Notes: a model not told the origin generated them from the sequence alone. A stretch of 60,088 bases of DNA from an uncultured Spirochaetaceae bacterium (GCA_944389295.1 CALXLV010000001.1:1-60088); one strand, 5' to 3'; positions 34,562-43,390 are shown, numbered from the stretch's first letter. Numbers and translations are program-made.

Positions 34562-35926
34562 CTAATGAGGATAAACCTCTGTCCTGCCGGACGGAAGTGT
34601 TCTTTTCATCTTCCTCATCATGGCTGCATAGACCGGAATAACTATCGCATCAGCGCCCATCCATGCAAGAGGGGAAGAGAATACGATTCCGGCATAGCCG
34701 AAGGCCGCGCCCAGCAGAATAGAAGCCGAACACCGCGCCGCAAGCTCCACCATGCAGGCGGTAAAAGGTGCCCAGGAATTTCCCATCGACTGCACGCTCG
34801 TGCGGTAGACGCAGAGAAGTCCGAGGACAGGATAGAACGGGAGCGTCACTGTGAAGAAACCACGCGCATACTCATATACAGCGGGAGAAGCGCCTGTGAC
34901 GAACATCGGCACGACGAACGGCTGCAGTAGCAGTGTTATTATGATCATCAGCACATCAGTAATCTCTGTGAGAATGAGCGCTGACCACACTCCCTTCCTT
35001 ATCCTTTCGACTGCTCCCGCTCCATAGTTCTGCGCGACATATGCGGCTATGGCTGTTATGAAAGCATTGTTAACAAGCACTGAGAGCTGATCCACCTTCG
35101 TCGCGGCTGTGTACCCCGCTATGGCCTCAGTTCCGAGTCTGTTCACGGATGCCTGCATCACAAGCTGTCCTATGCACATCACCGACATCTGAAAGCCCAT
35201 AACCGTTCCAAGCCTGAGATTGTTCCACAAATCCTTCTTTCCTATCCGCCAGTCATTCCTGCCAAGCCTTAATAGGCTGTATTTCCTGACTCCGGCCGCT
35301 ATCGAAAGAAGCGCGGAGAGAAGCTGGGATATCACGGTGGCGAGCGCCGCTCCGCCGACTCCCATCCCGAAAGGAACGATGAATACAATGTCGAGGATCA
35401 CATTGAGGATGGATGAGAATACAAGGAATACAAGCGGCATGCGGCTGTCGCCCAGTGCTCTGAGGATGTTGGAGATGAGATTGTAGAGCACAGTCGCACC
35501 GGTGCCTGCAAGAACAACAAAAAGATAAGCGGCAGCATCCTCTGCTATCTCAGGAGGAACCTTCATCAGCGAGATTATCTCTGGGGTGAAGATGCAGGTG
35601 ACAGCAGTGATGATGAGAGTGAACACTGCGGAGATGCAGATGGAGGCCGCTATGCTGCGCCTCGCCTCGGCAATTCTCCTTCCGCCTATGCTCTGGGCAA
35701 GGACGATGGAGAACCCGTTGGTCAGTCCCTGTATGAAGCAGAGGATGAAGTAGACGAATACAGTCGTCGCCCCGACAGCTGCAAGAGCGTTCTCGCCTAT
35801 CGTCTGTCCGACTATTATCGTGTCGGCAAGCGTATAGAAGAGCTGAAAAAGATTTCCCCCGATCACGGGAAGCGAGAAGCGGAGGATGACGGGAAAGGGT
35901 TTGCCCTCTGTCAGATCAATGGCCAT
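34562..35926 (-). CDS. MATE-family efflux transporter, copy 1
   Basis: A 454-residue inner-membrane protein with about twelve helices in two homologous halves. The opening MAIDLTEGKPFPVILRFSLP, GGNLFQLFYTLADTIIVG near residue 22 and ALGDSRMPLVF near 160 are typical of the DinF/NorM-like MATE group. The start is ATG 35926, with AGGAGGAAG six bases upstream; a longer frame to 36067 is not supported. A perfect GGACGGA/TCCGTCC hairpin sits at 35940-35956 just before that ribosome-binding site and could modulate translation. It closely resembles copy 2 at 37889-39238 along the whole length. MATE pumps usually export drugs or metabolites; here it lies next to acid-sugar enzymes. Confidence 0.9.
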   Translation of the reverse strand: MAIDLTEGKPFPVILRFSLPVIGGNLFQLFYTLADTIIVGQTIGENALAAVGATTVFVYFILCFIQGLTNGFSIVLAQSIGGRRIAEARRSIAASICISAVFTLIITAVTCIFTPEIISLMKVPPEIAEDAAAYLFVVLAGTGATVLYNLISNILRALGDSRMPLVFLVFSSILNVILDIVFIVPFGMGVGGAALATVISQLLSALLSIAAGVRKYSLLRLGRNDWRIGKKDLWNNLRLGTVMGFQMSVMCIGQLVMQASVNRLGTEAIAGYTAATKVDQLSVLVNNAFITAIAAYVAQNYGAGAVERIRKGVWSALILTEITDVLMIIITLLLQPFVVPMFVTGASPAVYEYARGFFTVTLPFYPVLGLLCVYRTSVQSMGNSWAPFTACMVELAARCSASILLGAAFGYAGIVFSSPLAWMGADAIVIPVYAAMMRKMKRTLPSGRTEVYPH

Positions 35927-36005
35927 GGCACTTCCTCCTGGACGGAAAGTCCGTCCGGTGACAGCCGGATTATGAACTGAAAAATCCGTTTGTTCTATCG
36001 GGAAG

Positions 36006-36623
36006 CTATCCCCTCCTGCGCAATCCTGCGATCTCCTCATCAGAAAGAAGGGAGGCAGACTTCTCATTCCTCATCTCCCATGCGATGCGGCAGCTGAATT
36101 CCAGCTCCTCGGCGCGGGATACGGCATCGGAAATTGATGAGCCCCGGACTATCATCCCGTGGTTGGCAAGTATGAATGAGCGCGCCTCCGGATGCCGGGA
36201 GACCTCCTCTCCGAGCATAGGGCTTCCCGGAGAATAGTAAGGTATGAATGCCACAGGGCCCGCCTTCATCGCAGCATAGGGAGTATAGAGCTCTATCCGC
36301 CTGACAAACTCCTCCCCCATGCATGAGACGAGGGTGGAATATATTGTATGGAGGTGAATCACAGCACGCGTCTCAGGATCAGAGCGGTAGGCAGCGAGAT
36401 GGAAGGGAACCTCCTTCGTCGCTTTGCGTCCCGAAATCAGCTCGCCGGATAGAGAGAGGACAGAGATGTCATCCTCATTCATCGATGCGAGGGAACAGCC
36501 GGAAGCCGTGGCGTAGATATAGGTTCCGTCCGCCGCCGACATATTGCCTGTCCCTGCGTGGCAGAATCCTTCTTCCCCGAGCTTCCTGCCAGCCATGATA
36601 AGTCCAGCTGCAATCTCATTCAT
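36006..36623 (-). CDS. otnC: Class II aldolase/adducin-family protein, OtnC-like decarboxylase
   Basis: A 205-residue metal-dependent enzyme. Residues GTGNMSAADGTYIYATASG near 26-45 bind phosphate, EVPFHLAAYRSDPETRAVIHLHT near 75-97 contains the catalytic Glu and the first zinc histidines (HLH), and ILANHGMIVRG near 155 has the third histidine. In OtnC the reaction is decarboxylation of 3-oxo-tetronate 4-phosphate to dihydroxyacetone phosphate. Its start overlaps the end of the kinase gene (ATGAATGA), with GGGAGG upstream, and the pairing with that kinase makes OtnC more likely than a plain sugar-phosphate aldolase such as fuculose-phosphate aldolase. Confidence 0.82.
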   Translation of the reverse strand: MNEIAAGLIMAGRKLGEEGFCHAGTGNMSAADGTYIYATASGCSLASMNEDDISVLSLSGELISGRKATKEVPFHLAAYRSDPETRAVIHLHTIYSTLVSCMGEEFVRRIELYTPYAAMKAGPVAFIPYYSPGSPMLGEEVSRHPEARSFILANHGMIVRGSSISDAVSRAEELEFSCRIAWEMRNEKSASLLSDEEIAGLRRRG

Positions 36624-37845
36624 ACAGAGCCTCCCTGAAAAAATCCTCTCCGCCGAAATTTCCGGACTTGAGGGCAAAGCCTGTGCCGCCGGCATACATC
36701 CACGACACCCCCGGCGATATCTCCCGCCCGATGCGGAAGGCTTTCAGTCCGGAGGCCCTCACGACCGCCCCGGATGTCTCCCCTCCTCCTACTATCAGAC
36801 GGGTGAATCCGCGCTCTATGGCGAGTTTTGCAGCAAGGGAGAAGAAGTTCTCCGTCAGTGCGGCTATATCCGTACCGGGATAGCTCTCATCGAGAGCCTT
36901 CCTCTCCTCCGGACTCTTTGAGGCTGTTATCATCAGGGGATAGCCGCCAGAGCACTTCTCAGCCTCAGCGACGAGCCTTTCAGCGTATTCCTGAAGAGAA
37001 TCAAGGCATTCCTTTACAGATACATTCACCATAGGGGCGCCCAGACTGCGGTAATACGCGCACTGAGCGTTCGAGGCCGCGGAACATGAGCCGACAAGGA
37101 TGATGCTCCTGCCTTCAATCCTTCTTTTCTCTGCATCCGCTTTCCCTGCCTTTCCTGAGAATACACCTGCAAATGCTCCCGCAAGCGCCGATCCGCCTGT
37201 CGCAAGCGGTATGTCAGAGAAGGTTCGGGCTATCATCGCGATATCGCCGTCATTCTCCGCATCAATTACAGCACAGCCTGTGAGGCCGTCATAAAGAGCT
37301 CTTGCTCCGCCTTCACGCAGAGTTTTCTCATCGATCAAATAGACAGGGAAATCCGACTGGGAGGCAAGGAGAGACGGCACATAGCTCTCAGTCATGGGGT
37401 TCAAAGGATGATATCTCATCGGCGACTCGGAAAGAGGCACTCCGTTCACATAGAGGATTCCATTCTTTACCGTTCTGCCGTTCACGGGAAGAGATGGTAC
37501 GGCGATTGCAGATGAGACAGAGAGCTTTTTCATAAGTGCTCCCGTCACAGGCCCTATGTTTCCCTTCGGCGTTGAGTCAAAGGTCGAGCAGTATTTGAAG
37601 TAGATCATAGAGCAGGATGCCGAGAGGAGCGCATCGCACGCTTCCGATGCAAGCCTGACAGCCTCATCCGGATCGCAGGAGCGTATCTGGAGAGCTATCA
37701 CCGCCGCGGAATCATCTCCCAGCGCGGCAAGCTCATCCTTAGACGGGACCCCGCTGAACAATACTGTCTCAACACCGTTCTTCCTTATGAATCCGGCGGC
37801 ATCAAGCCCGCCCGTGAAATCATCAGCTATGACACCAAGCCGCAT
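36616..37845 (-). CDS. otnK: Four-carbon acid-sugar kinase (DUF1537), OtnK-like
   Basis: A 409-residue kinase that phosphorylates 3-oxo-tetronates or related four-carbon acid sugars. The N-terminal domain starts RLGVIADDFTGGLDAAG, which is diagnostic (family DDFTG motif), and the C-terminal nucleotide-binding domain has RLIVGGGETSGAVVRA near residue 355 and SPGVSWMYAGG near 385. The start is ATG 37845 with AGGAGGATGAA directly in front. It overlaps the OtnC gene downstream and lies 43 bases after MATE copy 2. The usual partner dehydrogenase (LtnD) is not in this operon; the ketopantoate-reductase-like proteins nearby are possible stand-ins. Confidence 0.88.
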   Translation of the reverse strand: MRLGVIADDFTGGLDAAGFIRKNGVETVLFSGVPSKDELAALGDDSAAVIALQIRSCDPDEAVRLASEACDALLSASCSMIYFKYCSTFDSTPKGNIGPVTGALMKKLSVSSAIAVPSLPVNGRTVKNGILYVNGVPLSESPMRYHPLNPMTESYVPSLLASQSDFPVYLIDEKTLREGGARALYDGLTGCAVIDAENDGDIAMIARTFSDIPLATGGSALAGAFAGVFSGKAGKADAEKRRIEGRSIILVGSCSAASNAQCAYYRSLGAPMVNVSVKECLDSLQEYAERLVAEAEKCSGGYPLMITASKSPEERKALDESYPGTDIAALTENFFSLAAKLAIERGFTRLIVGGGETSGAVVRASGLKAFRIGREISPGVSWMYAGGTGFALKSGNFGGEDFFREALYE

Positions 37846-37888
37846 TTCATCCTCCTGCCGCCATCGGCGGTACGGCATGATTATACCA

Positions 37889-39238
37889 TCATGATGCGGC
37901 CGGAGGCATCCTCTTCGCATTCCGATGCATCATCATGAAATAAACGGGGATCACGACAGCATCTGCGCCGATCCATGCAAGCGGTGATGAGAACATTATT
38001 CCCGCATAGCCGAAGAGGGCTCCGAGGAGAAGAGAGGCGGCACATCTTGCAACAAGTTCAGTCATGCAGGCAGTGAAAGGCGCCCATGAGTTTCCCATCG
38101 ACTGCACTGCGGTACGGAAGACACAGAGAAGTCCGAGGAGAGGATAGAACGGTACGTTTATCAGGAAGAATAGCGCGGCGTAATGGAATACAGCAGGAGA
38201 TGCTCCGGTTACGAAGAGCGGCACGACTGATCTGTGGACTGCAATGATAATGGCGATTATCAAAAGGTCCGCGGCCTCCGCGATGATGACCGTTGCCCTG
38301 ACGCCCTTCTTTATCCTCGTGATCATCCCGGCTCCGTAGTTCTGCGCGGTGTATGCCGCCACCGATGTCACGAATGCGTTGTTGACAAGCGCCGCGAGCT
38401 GGTTGACCTTCGTTGCGGCGGTATATCCTGCGATAGCCTCTGTGCCGAGTACGTTGACAGAGGCCTGCATCACTATCTGTCCGATGCACATCACCGACAT
38501 CTGCAGTCCCATCGTGAATCCTGTGCGGAGGTTGAGGATGAGGTACTTCCTTCCTGACTTCCAATCCTCCTTCTGCAGGCGGAGAATATCGTAGCGCCTG
38601 ATTCCTGCAGCTGCTGAGAGAACTCCGGAAAGAAGCTGTGAAAGTACGGTCGCGAGGGCCGCGCCGCCCGTTCCCATTCCAAGCGGAACGATGAAAATGA
38701 TGTCGAGAACGATGTTGAGAATGGAGGAGATAACGAGAAATACAAGCGGCATGCGGCTGTCGCCCAGCGCTCTGAGGATGTTGGATACGAGGTTGTAGAG
38801 TACCGTGGCGCCTGTACCGGCGAGGACGATGAAGAGATAGCACGCGGCATCTTCCGCGATCTCCTCAGGCACTTCCATCATGCGGATTATCCCGGGCGTC
38901 ATGAGGCATGTGACAAGCGTGACGGCAAAGGTGAAGATCAAAGAGAGGTAAACTGCGGCGGCGATATTCCTCCGCGCGCCTTCCCTGTCCCTGCGCCCTA
39001 TGCTCTGCGCGAGGATTATCGAGAAACCGCTCGTCATTCCCTGTATGAAGCAGAGGATGAAGTAGACGAAGATGCTCGTCGCTCCTACGGCAGCAAGAGC
39101 GTTCTCACCTATTGTCCTGCCGACTATTACCGTATCGGCAAGTGTGTACATCAGCTGGAAGAGATTTCCTCCGATCACAGGCAGTGTGAAGCGGAATATT
39201 ACGGGAAGCGGCTTCCCGGATGTGAGATCGATGGCCAT
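37889..39238 (-). CDS. MATE-family efflux transporter, copy 2
   Basis: A 449-residue twelve-helix transporter nearly collinear with copy 1 (34562-35926): MAIDLTSGKPLPVIFRFTLP, ADTVIVGRTIGENALAAVGAT, LRALGDSRMPLVF, NLRTGFTMGLQMSVMCIGQ and AAYTAQNYGAGM match in the same positions, so the pair arose by duplication. The start is ATG 39238, using AGGA five bases or GGAGGG ten bases upstream. It is the first gene of the operon that continues with the kinase, the decarboxylase, MATE copy 1 and yhcH. Two retained copies flanking the kinase and aldolase genes suggest different substrates or a division between import and export. Confidence 0.9.
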   Translation of the reverse strand: MAIDLTSGKPLPVIFRFTLPVIGGNLFQLMYTLADTVIVGRTIGENALAAVGATSIFVYFILCFIQGMTSGFSIILAQSIGRRDREGARRNIAAAVYLSLIFTFAVTLVTCLMTPGIIRMMEVPEEIAEDAACYLFIVLAGTGATVLYNLVSNILRALGDSRMPLVFLVISSILNIVLDIIFIVPLGMGTGGAALATVLSQLLSGVLSAAAGIRRYDILRLQKEDWKSGRKYLILNLRTGFTMGLQMSVMCIGQIVMQASVNVLGTEAIAGYTAATKVNQLAALVNNAFVTSVAAYTAQNYGAGMITRIKKGVRATVIIAEAADLLIIAIIIAVHRSVVPLFVTGASPAVFHYAALFFLINVPFYPLLGLLCVFRTAVQSMGNSWAPFTACMTELVARCAASLLLGALFGYAGIMFSSPLAWIGADAVVIPVYFMMMHRNAKRMPPAAS

Positions 39239-39277
39239 GGCGTTCCTGTCCCTCCGGAGCATCGGATGACGCGGTCA

Positions 39278-39306
39278 TTATCCACTTCTCAGAAGGTTTG
39301 TTCCAG
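39278..39306 (-). promoter_or_regulatory. Candidate promoter of the MATE-otnK operon
   Basis: On the minus strand TGGAAC (39306-39301), 17-base spacer, GATAAT (39283-39278). It starts only about ten bases past the stop of the last secreted-protein gene. No clear terminator separates the two units, only the palindrome ACTGTACAGT at 39308-39317. Confidence 0.4.
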
Positions 39307-39316
39307 CACTGTACAG

Positions 39317-39937
39317 TTATTCCTCGATATAGTACAGCAGAGCATAACCCGTGAAGATTCCCTCATGAAACGGTTCGCTTTCCATTGTCTGAGAATCAAC
39401 GGGAGCATTCAGCGTAAGAGTTATTCCGGCATAGCCGTCCGTCCCCTCGTATGCAGGCAGCGAGACATTCAGCAGCTCAAGTTCACGGGAGGTGCTCATT
39501 GCGCTGTCTCTCTCCGATGGAAGTACAGTTATCTCCTTATTCTCAACCGTACTTCCCGAATATATCTCTGCATTGGCATCATAACTGAGGAACGACTCTC
39601 CGCTTGAGTCCTCGGCCAGAAGCATGTATGGAGAGAGGTTATCATCAGAGGCTGAAAACGCGAGCACAAGCCGCGAGTTCACGGGATTTTCCGCAGAGTA
39701 GATGTTCCAGTAGATGCCGAAAGATGTTGAGACTGACTCGAATTCCCTGTCGTCAGGAGGGATGAAATCTATAGCCGAGAGACTCTCATGGGAGGTGCCG
39801 GCGGAATCATATGTGCAGAACCCGTACTCCGTAGTGCCTGTTTTCTGCAGCCTCATCGTGAATGTCCCTCCCATGTCTACAGCGGCGGAGAGAGGAAGCA
39901 GTGCAATAAGCAGCATGACAGCAATGTATCGTCTCAT
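39317..39937 (-). CDS. Secreted subunit-like protein (last gene of the chaperone-usher cluster)
   Basis: A 206-residue exported protein. The signal peptide is MRRYIAVMLLIALLPLSAAV. The mature part is beta-rich, with an IYWNIYSAENPVNSRLVLAF segment near residue 75 that aligns in position with the YxYW block of its neighbours, then LNVSLPAYEGTDGYAGITLTLN near 155 and a C-terminal strand FTGYALLYYIEE. It is more divergent than the others and has a longer middle. AGGAGAAG precedes the start. It is eight bases after the next gene upstream. I read it as a structural or minor subunit exported with the chaperone and usher; no database family is recognised. Confidence 0.6.
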   Translation of the reverse strand: MRRYIAVMLLIALLPLSAAVDMGGTFTMRLQKTGTTEYGFCTYDSAGTSHESLSAIDFIPPDDREFESVSTSFGIYWNIYSAENPVNSRLVLAFSASDDNLSPYMLLAEDSSGESFLSYDANAEIYSGSTVENKEITVLPSERDSAMSTSRELELLNVSLPAYEGTDGYAGITLTLNAPVDSQTMESEPFHEGIFTGYALLYYIEE

Positions 39938-39945
39938 TTCTTCTC

Positions 39946-40515
39946 CTAATCCGACACGACCTCAATGGTCATCGTCCCTGTGATTATTTCCCTGTTGCCG
40001 CCTGGCTGTCTGGGCGGTTCGCCGTTCACTTCATCGAGAGTGACTTTCACTGACCAGCAGTAATGGCGCGAGGCACCTCTGTCGATGCCAGATAGAGACG
40101 CCTCATCAAGTATTGTGACAGATGATGAAGAGCTGAGAGAGGCTGATGTGCCGGCAATCAGACCATCAAGTCCGGTAAAAGACGCTGTCCAGCTGTAGGT
40201 TCCCACACTGCTGTTTCCCAGCGGCGTGCCGCTGACTGTCACCCTGACAGAATTCCTCGTAAAGGCCTGACAGTAGGCATATACGGTTTCTTCTGATGAA
40301 ACTTCCCCAGCCTCGTCGTCGAATGCCAGCGATATCGATGGAGCGCCGTTCTCCGGCTCGACAGAGTTTGGTACTGGGTTGTCGGAGAACCCCGCCCGGG
40401 CGAAAGGTGTAGGAGAGAACTGCACGGTCCTTACTCTGTCTGAATCTCCTGACACCGCCGCAGCGGAGGCAATGCCGAGAATCATGAGAATGAAAAAAAG
40501 AAATATCTTTCTCAT
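39946..40515 (-). CDS. Secreted subunit-like protein with GFS/YxYC blocks
   Basis: A 189-residue exported protein with signal peptide MRKIFLFFILMILGIASAAA. The mature N-terminus has the cluster's AGFSDNPVP block near residue 38, the YAYCQAF block near 80 (Cys replaces the usual Trp) and a C-terminal strand ending ITGTMTIEVVSD. These three positions recur in the neighbouring genes. Its ATG overlaps the stop of the preceding gene as ATGA, showing tight translational coupling. The beta-rich composition and terminal strand resemble pilin-type subunits completed by donor-strand exchange; that mechanism is inference. Confidence 0.65.
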   Translation of the reverse strand: MRKIFLFFILMILGIASAAAVSGDSDRVRTVQFSPTPFARAGFSDNPVPNSVEPENGAPSISLAFDDEAGEVSSEETVYAYCQAFTRNSVRVTVSGTPLGNSSVGTYSWTASFTGLDGLIAGTSASLSSSSSVTILDEASLSGIDRGASRHYCWSVKVTLDEVNGEPPRQPGGNREIITGTMTIEVVSD

Positions 40516-41054
40516 CCTGGTACCCTCAGTTCAAGACTTATATTCCCGGTATATGCACTTCCGGGAATTCCGTCGGGAAGAACGGCCTCAACGGTCAGCT
40601 TCACAGAATTGGGGTCGACAGCCGTTGATGTGTCATACTGATGAAGAAGTTCTGCGCCGCTTCCGTCCGGAGTGCTCGTGATCCCCTCACTTCCTTCCCA
40701 GACTACCGTAAATGGTATTGAAGCATCGCCGTTTCTGAGATCGGACGCGCTTATATAGATGTAGTAGACATCACTGGCATATATCTGCCAGTAGGCGTAG
40801 AGAGGTGTGGAGCTGTAGGCCGTGAGAGTGGTTCCATCCCTCCTTACACTGTTAAGGCGAAGATATGATGCGGGAGAATCATCAGGATCGGGGTTTGTTC
40901 CTATGCTGGTAACAGGAACGGATGAGAACCCGAAACGTATGAATGTGGAGTTCTCCGGCGGCCATGCTATTTCAACGCTTTCGCTGTCCATCACCGCGCC
41001 GTACGCGGCGGAAACAAGAAACAGAACCGTAATGACATAAAAAGCTCTTCTCAT
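40512..41054 (-). CDS. Secreted subunit-like protein with GFS/YxYW blocks
   Basis: A 180-residue exported protein. The signal peptide is MRRAFYVITVLFLVSAAYGA. The mature part has RFGFSSVPVTS near residue 41, LYAYWQIYASDVYYIYISASDL near 84 and IPFTVVWEG near 115, and it finishes with the strand YTGNISLELRVPG. It follows the next upstream gene by one base and overlaps the downstream one by four. Two cysteines are not seen in the mature protein, so folding would not depend on a disulphide as in many classical pilins. Confidence 0.68.
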   Translation of the reverse strand: MRRAFYVITVLFLVSAAYGAVMDSESVEIAWPPENSTFIRFGFSSVPVTSIGTNPDPDDSPASYLRLNSVRRDGTTLTAYSSTPLYAYWQIYASDVYYIYISASDLRNGDASIPFTVVWEGSEGITSTPDGSGAELLHQYDTSTAVDPNSVKLTVEAVLPDGIPGSAYTGNISLELRVPG

Positions 41055-41055
41055 A

Positions 41056-41604
41056 TCACCCCGCCTTCACTTCCAGTGTCACATTTCCCCTGTACACGCC
41101 GGATGGTTTGCCCTCAACGGACTCGGTATAGATATGCACGAGGGTATCAGCCTCAAGGGAACTTCCGATAATGTAATTCCCTCCCTCCTCTCTGTAGAAA
41201 AGCTCAGGGGATTTGCCATTGCTTGATGCAGTATGGGTTCCGACCTCTGCAAACAGGGCAATGCTGTTTCCGGCATCGTCATGCAGGTCCGTACATGAGA
41301 TCGTGACAGCGAATGCCTCATCGGTGCCGTAGAACCAGTAGACGTAGATTTCTCCTTCGGCTTTAAGTGTCTCCGGATTGAGAACAAGGGGAATGTACCC
41401 CTCATCATCGAGGCTGACGGATGGTGAGCCGGAGAAATCATACTCAGAGGAGGAGAATCCTATCTCAAAGTAGTCCCTGTTGGAAGGAATCAGGCGCACG
41501 TCCTTTGAAGCAGCTGTCATACCTTCTGCATAATCAGCATGTTCGGCAGCAAAGAGTCCGCAGGATAATACTGCCGTCAAGAAAAGCACCACTGCTCTCA
41601 GCAT
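41056..41604 (-). CDS. Secreted subunit-like protein with GFS/YxYW blocks
   Basis: A 182-residue exported protein with signal peptide MLRAVVLFLTAVLSCGLFAA. The EIGFSSSEYDFSGSPSV block lies near residue 47, IYVYWFYGTDEAFAVTISCTDL near 88, and the C-terminal strand is YRGNVTLEVKAG. ATAGGAGGAAGAG stands directly before the start. Adjacent genes carry the same blocks with different spacers, so this is one member of a tandem family that has diverged in place. No adhesin or carbohydrate-binding domain is recognised. Confidence 0.68.
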   Translation of the reverse strand: MLRAVVLFLTAVLSCGLFAAEHADYAEGMTAASKDVRLIPSNRDYFEIGFSSSEYDFSGSPSVSLDDEGYIPLVLNPETLKAEGEIYVYWFYGTDEAFAVTISCTDLHDDAGNSIALFAEVGTHTASSNGKSPELFYREEGGNYIIGSSLEADTLVHIYTESVEGKPSGVYRGNVTLEVKAG

Positions 41605-41613
41605 CTCTTCCTC

Positions 41614-42099
41614 CTATTCGTCAGACGGGGCGATACTCAGGACCAGAGAGGCGGAATAATCATCAATCCGCATCTCTCCTGCCTTCTTCTCGCTCATTAT
41701 CGACAGGCGGACAGCATCAGAACCGCTGTACGTTCCGCTGCCTGAATCAAAGACGGTATCATCCTCTCCTTTTCCTTCCCATGTGACAGAGAGAGGAAGA
41801 TTGCCGTTTCCGGCTTCTGAGAGGCTTACCCTGAAAGGCACGGCGGAAGAGACAGTCCAGTAAACGAATACATCGCCAGCAGGCCCCGCATATCCGTCCT
41901 CTCTTATACCGAGAGGAATGGAATCTATCTGCGAGGCTGAAGGATTATCCTCCGAAGAGGAGAATCCTATCTCATACGAACTGTTCTCCTCCGTGAAGCC
42001 GAAGGATATGACGGCACTCCGCTCAGCAACCGTAGCAGCGGCAAGCGGCAGCTGAAAGACAAGTGCCGCAATCACCGCAGCTCTCAGGAAAGCCTTCAT
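41614..42099 (-). CDS. Secreted subunit-like protein with GFS/YxYW blocks, shortest member
   Basis: A 161-residue exported protein with signal peptide MKAFLRAAVIAALVFQLPLAAA. EIGFSSSEDNPS near residue 42, VFVYWTVSSAVPFRVSLSEAG near 78, LPLSVTWEGKG near 105 and the C-terminal strand YSASLVLSIAP follow in order. It is the smallest of the family and shows the minimal unit: one beta-sandwich-sized domain of about 135 residues. The ribosome-binding site is a GGGGAGAAGG run. Nine bases separate it from the next gene. Confidence 0.66.
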   Translation of the reverse strand: MKAFLRAAVIAALVFQLPLAAATVAERSAVISFGFTEENSSYEIGFSSSEDNPSASQIDSIPLGIREDGYAGPAGDVFVYWTVSSAVPFRVSLSEAGNGNLPLSVTWEGKGEDDTVFDSGSGTYSGSDAVRLSIMSEKKAGEMRIDDYSASLVLSIAPSDE

Positions 42100-42113
42100 C
42101 AGCCCTTCTCCCC

Positions 42114-42752
42114 TCAGCTTCCCGAAGTGACTGTAAGGGTCAGGTTTGCGGTGTAATCACCCTCGGCCTTACCGTCAAGCTCACCTGCAACAGACTCTAT
42201 CGTCAGCTTCTGATAACCTCTGAATGTGTTGAGACCAGATTCATCAGCCTGAGAGAGAATCGGTGTATTCATCGCAGAAGTACTCGTGTTGATATTTACC
42301 GCAGTACCTGCCTCGGTATTCGCCGTTTCTCCCTCCTGAGAAGTATCACCCGAAACAGTGAAGTTAATGGTATTATTCTCCCTTGCGCTATCATTCGTAA
42401 GAGGCTGATCCGCGGAAAGAGAGAGCGTGAACGGCTGCGCGGATACTATATCCCAGTAGATATAGAGCTTTGATGCCTCTCCTGAGTTGTCTATCTTCGT
42501 GGGATCATCGGCATTGAAATCCAGCGTGATGTCTCCGGAAGTCCTGCCGCCCTCAGGAATGCCGGGAGCATCTGAGAATCCTATGTTGTAGAGTGCGGTG
42601 GTATCTCCGTCGATCGCGAACTTGAGGTTAACCGAGGGGCTGCCGCCAGTCCACCCGCTGCTGTCATTAGTGCTTCCAGAACCGCTTGTCCCGGCATACG
42701 CTCCGGAAACTGCAATAATGGATGCAAGAATCACGATAAAGATTTTTCTCAT
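42114..42752 (-). CDS. Secreted subunit-like protein, candidate major subunit
   Basis: A 212-residue exported protein with a clean signal peptide (MRKIFIVILASIIAVSGAYA). The mature part is rich in Ser, Thr, Asn and Gly and low in charge. YNIGFSDAPGI near residue 57, LYIYWDIVSAQPFTLSLSADQ near 95, INFTVSGDTSQ near 127 and the C-terminal strand DYTANLTLTVTSGS are the family blocks. AAGGAGG precedes the start. With the next gene (42764-43390) it forms a similar-sized pair near the middle of the cluster. The low-charge composition suits a repeated structural subunit, but which gene encodes a main shaft protein is not known. Confidence 0.68.
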   Translation of the reverse strand: MRKIFIVILASIIAVSGAYAGTSGSGSTNDSSGWTGGSPSVNLKFAIDGDTTALYNIGFSDAPGIPEGGRTSGDITLDFNADDPTKIDNSGEASKLYIYWDIVSAQPFTLSLSADQPLTNDSARENNTINFTVSGDTSQEGETANTEAGTAVNINTSTSAMNTPILSQADESGLNTFRGYQKLTIESVAGELDGKAEGDYTANLTLTVTSGS

Positions 42753-42763
42753 TCTTTCCTCCT

Positions 42764-43390
42764 TCAGCCGCCGATACCGCTCTCAGCAGCAACCGTGAGA
42801 GTAAGCGTTCCCTTGAAGTCCTCTATACCCTGCGAGTAGATATCGGAGACTGTTATGTCTACCTTCTGGCTTCCGACGGTTTTGTAGAGGAAGTCACCGT
42901 TCTCTATGTTCTCCGAGCCCCTGTCGAGAATCACATGGTTGTCTCCGCCAGCGGCAGTTCCGTTGTTGATTTCATTTTCAGCTCCGCCGCCTGCCTCAGG
43001 AGCAGTAGCGACTATCCATGAAAGTTCCTTGCCCGGAGCGCCATCGGCTGTCATGCTCTCATCCCAAGTAAGTGATATCTCCAGCGCATCGGGCCCTGCA
43101 ATCTGCCAGTAGACATAGACATTCTCAAGCGATGCAGTCTCAGCATCGTCATCGACAGTAAGCGCCGCACTTGTGGTGATATCACCACTGACTTCTTCAA
43201 AGTCACTGACAGCAGACGGAGCAAATCCCACTTTATATGACTTGGGGATATTCTCATCGCCTGACTTGAGATTCAGCGTGACATCTACGGCCTGATCTCC
43301 ACCCGATCCAAGATTCTCACCTTCCCACGCCGCAAACACCATTCCCGCAGCTGCAAGGAATACCACCATAAGACAAAGAAATTTCCTCAT
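42764..43390 (-). CDS. Secreted subunit-like protein, candidate major subunit
   Basis: A 208-residue exported protein with signal peptide MRKFLCLMVVFLAAAGMVFA. It has KVGFAPSAVSDF near residue 54, VYVYWQIAGPDALEISLTWDES near 90, LSWIVATAPEAGGG near 120 and the C-terminal strand FKGTLTLTVAAE. The start is ATG 43390 because GGAGGA lies four bases upstream. A 57-base AT-rich gap separates it from the large secreted protein upstream, the widest gap in the cluster, and it contains promoter-like elements (TTGCAG followed by TATAT), so this gene and those below may have extra transcription. It is more acidic than its neighbour. Confidence 0.68.
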   Translation of the reverse strand: MRKFLCLMVVFLAAAGMVFAAWEGENLGSGGDQAVDVTLNLKSGDENIPKSYKVGFAPSAVSDFEEVSGDITTSAALTVDDDAETASLENVYVYWQIAGPDALEISLTWDESMTADGAPGKELSWIVATAPEAGGGAENEINNGTAAGGDNHVILDRGSENIENGDFLYKTVGSQKVDITVSDIYSQGIEDFKGTLTLTVAAESGIGG

